Of a stretch of DNA of 64,000 bases, positions 62,579 through 64,000 are shown piece after piece. The first letter of the stretch is position 1, and each line of letters starts with the position of its first letter. The translations under genes and the position numbers were made by a program. The DNA lies in contig NZ_SWDV01000005.1 in the NCBI RefSeq assembly GCF_005877905.1, positions 186,001 through 250,000 of the forward strand, written 5' to 3'. The notes under the pieces are model-generated. The model was not told where the DNA came from. It did no database searches and saw only the letters and a program-made list of their open reading frames with translations. The stretch is from Pseudomonas nicosulfuronedens. Its GTDB lineage: Bacteria > Pseudomonadota > Gammaproteobacteria > Pseudomonadales > Pseudomonadaceae.

Positions 62579-63967
62579 ATGAGCATCACCCCGCAGACCC
62601 ACGCGATCTCCCGCAACCCCGCCAATGGCGAGGTGATCGACAGCTACGCCTTCGAGTCCGCCGAGGCGCTGGAGCAGGCACTGGCCCGCGCGGCCCAGGG
62701 CTACGCATCCTGGAAGCGCACCCCGCTGGAACAGCGTGCTGCCGCCCTGGTACGCCTTGGCCAGGCCTTGCGCGCCAACGCCGACGCCCTCGCCGCCACC
62801 ATTACCGCCGAAATGGGCAAGCCGATCACCCAGGCCCGTGGCGAAGTGGAAAAGTGCGCCGCCCTGTGCGATTGGTACGCCGCCAACGGCCCGCAGATGC
62901 TCGCCCCGGAGCCGACCAGCGTGGAGCACGAGCGTGCCTGGATCGAATACCGCCCGCTGGGCCCGATCCTCGCGGTGATGCCGTGGAACTTCCCGATCTG
63001 GCAGGTGCTGCGCGGCGCGGTGCCGGCGCTGCTGGCCGGCAACACCTATGTGCTCAAGCACGCGCCGAACGTCATGGGCAGCGCCTACGGAATGCTGCAG
63101 GCGTTCCAGCAGGCGGCCTTCCCGGCGGGCGTTTTCGAAGTGATCAACGTCGGCAACGACCTGGTGTCCCAGGCCATCCGCGACGACCGTATCGCCGCCG
63201 TCACTGTCACCGGCAGCGTGCGCGCCGGCTCGGCCATCGGTGCCCAGGCGGGCGCCGCGCTGAAGAAGTGCGTGCTGGAACTGGGCGGATCGGACGCCTT
63301 CATCGTGCTCGCCGACGCCGACCTTGAGGTCGCGGTGAAGGCTGCGGTCGCCGGGCGCTTCCAGAACTCCGGACAGGTCTGCGCCGCAGCCAAGCGTTTC
63401 ATCATCGAGCAGAGCATCGCCGACGCGTTCACCGAGCGCTTCGTCGCCGCGGCCCGCGAGATGGCGATGGGTGACCCGACCCTGGCACAAACCTACGTCG
63501 GCCCGATGGCCCGCTTCGACCTGCGCGACGAGCTGGACGACCAGGTGCAGCGCACCCTGGCCGAAGGCGCCACGCTGCTGCTGGGCGGCGGCAAGGTGGA
63601 AGGCGCGGGCAACTTCTACCAACCAACCGTGCTGGCCGATGTCACCCCGGCAATGACCTCGTTCCGCGAAGAACTGTTTGGCCCGGTGGCCTCGATCATC
63701 CGCGCGAAGGACGCCCGCCACGCGCTGGAACTGGCCAACGACAGCGACTTCGGCCTGACCGCCACGGTTTTCACCGCCGACCTCGCCCGAGCCCGGCAGA
63801 TGAGCGCCGAGCTGGACGTCGGTGGCGTGTTCATCAACGGCTACAGCGCCAGCGACGCGCGTGTCGGTTTCGGCGGCGTGAAGAAGAGCGGCTTCGGTCG
63901 CGAGCTGTCGCACTTCGGCGTGCGCGAATTCTGCAACGCACAGACCGTCTGGGTCGATCGCCGCTGA
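62579..63967 (+). CDS. sad: NAD-dependent succinate-semialdehyde dehydrogenase, Sad type
   Basis: 462 residues, the same length as E. coli Sad (YneI). Catalytic Glu235 in CVLELGGSD and Cys268 in NSGQVCAA are intact, and the N-terminus SITPQTHAISRNPANGE and C-terminus GFGRELSHFGVREFCN match Sad closely. It oxidises succinate semialdehyde (or a similar semialdehyde) to succinate with NAD, the last step of GABA and related amine breakdown. AGGAGCGAGCC precedes ATG 62579. This links to the amine cluster upstream only by theme, not by operon. Confidence 0.93.
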   Translation: MSITPQTHAISRNPANGEVIDSYAFESAEALEQALARAAQGYASWKRTPLEQRAAALVRLGQALRANADALAATITAEMGKPITQARGEVEKCAALCDWYAANGPQMLAPEPTSVEHERAWIEYRPLGPILAVMPWNFPIWQVLRGAVPALLAGNTYVLKHAPNVMGSAYGMLQAFQQAAFPAGVFEVINVGNDLVSQAIRDDRIAAVTVTGSVRAGSAIGAQAGAALKKCVLELGGSDAFIVLADADLEVAVKAAVAGRFQNSGQVCAAAKRFIIEQSIADAFTERFVAAAREMAMGDPTLAQTYVGPMARFDLRDELDDQVQRTLAEGATLLLGGGKVEGAGNFYQPTVLADVTPAMTSFREELFGPVASIIRAKDARHALELANDSDFGLTATVFTADLARARQMSAELDVGGVFINGYSASDARVGFGGVKKSGFGRELSHFGVREFCNAQTVWVDRR

Positions 63968-64000
63968 GCATTGAAAACAAAACGGCCCGCCTTGATGGCG

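Noticed and set aside
1-64000. tRNA, rRNA, CRISPR arrays, insertion sequences
   Set aside because: No cloverleaf-like genes, repeat-spacer patterns or transposase frames were seen on either strand.

Overview
The window is GC-rich, gene-dense gamma-proteobacterial DNA, most likely from a Pseudomonas chromosome of the aeruginosa/nitroreducens type. This is inferred from gene content, Pseudomonas-style intergenic inverted repeats, A-rich Crc/Hfq-like leader motifs and iron-starvation sigma/anti-sigma modules. No rRNA, tRNA, CRISPR array, insertion sequence or prophage was seen. One gene is cut by the left edge.

Region 1 (1-8900) is the most unusual part. A unidirectional minus-strand series reads, in transcription order: periplasmic adaptor, HlyD-like adaptor, PqqD-like/M50-protease/HlyD fusion, aspartyl/asparaginyl-hydroxylase-like protein, sulfotransferase-like protein, GNAT acetyltransferase, DUF6916-like protein, phage-tail-collar protein, and the start of a protein with an LEPR-type N-terminal signature typical of giant repetitive exported proteins. 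The first five genes are translationally coupled. I read the set as a candidate modification-and-export system for the LEPR protein and perhaps the collar protein. A PhyH-type dioxygenase diverges from it.

Region 2 (8950-13400): methyltransferase, SDR with a divergent LysR, Dyp peroxidase, LysE exporter. Region 3 (13500-21800): two complete sigma-FecR-TonB receptor modules in tandem, each with a Fur-like box; one receptor gene carries a single-base frameshift. Region 4 (21880-24800): arsRBCH.

Region 5 (24860-39720): a probable five-gene operon of mostly exported hydrolases, a cytochrome P460 and an SDR. It diverges from a multi-PAS histidine kinase, a lone receiver and a FixJ-type regulator. 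Three copies of a palindrome GRYACC-NN-GGTRTC lie in the divergent promoter, and one copy lies 9 kb away upstream of a creatininase-family gene. A winged-helix/ATPase regulator, a region-2-only sigma-like protein with Ohr, and a DMT transporter complete this part.

Region 6 (39900-45000): two overlapping LysR genes, a GST, a three-part flavin/ferredoxin-type reductase fusion and a small unknown protein. Region 7 (45100-54900): an amine/amide nitrogen catabolism cluster (M20 amidohydrolase, ornithine-cyclodeaminase family, Lrp, APC permease, N-formylglutamate-amidohydrolase family, glutamine-synthetase family, cysteine hydrolase, RpiR, LysR). At least five of these genes carry AAnAAnAA-like motifs at or near their starts. 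Region 8 (55000-64000): MFS exporter with LysR, a KAS II-type synthase with a divergent HxlR, VOC protein, AraC, exported retropepsin-like protease, and LysR with a divergent Sad-type semialdehyde dehydrogenase.
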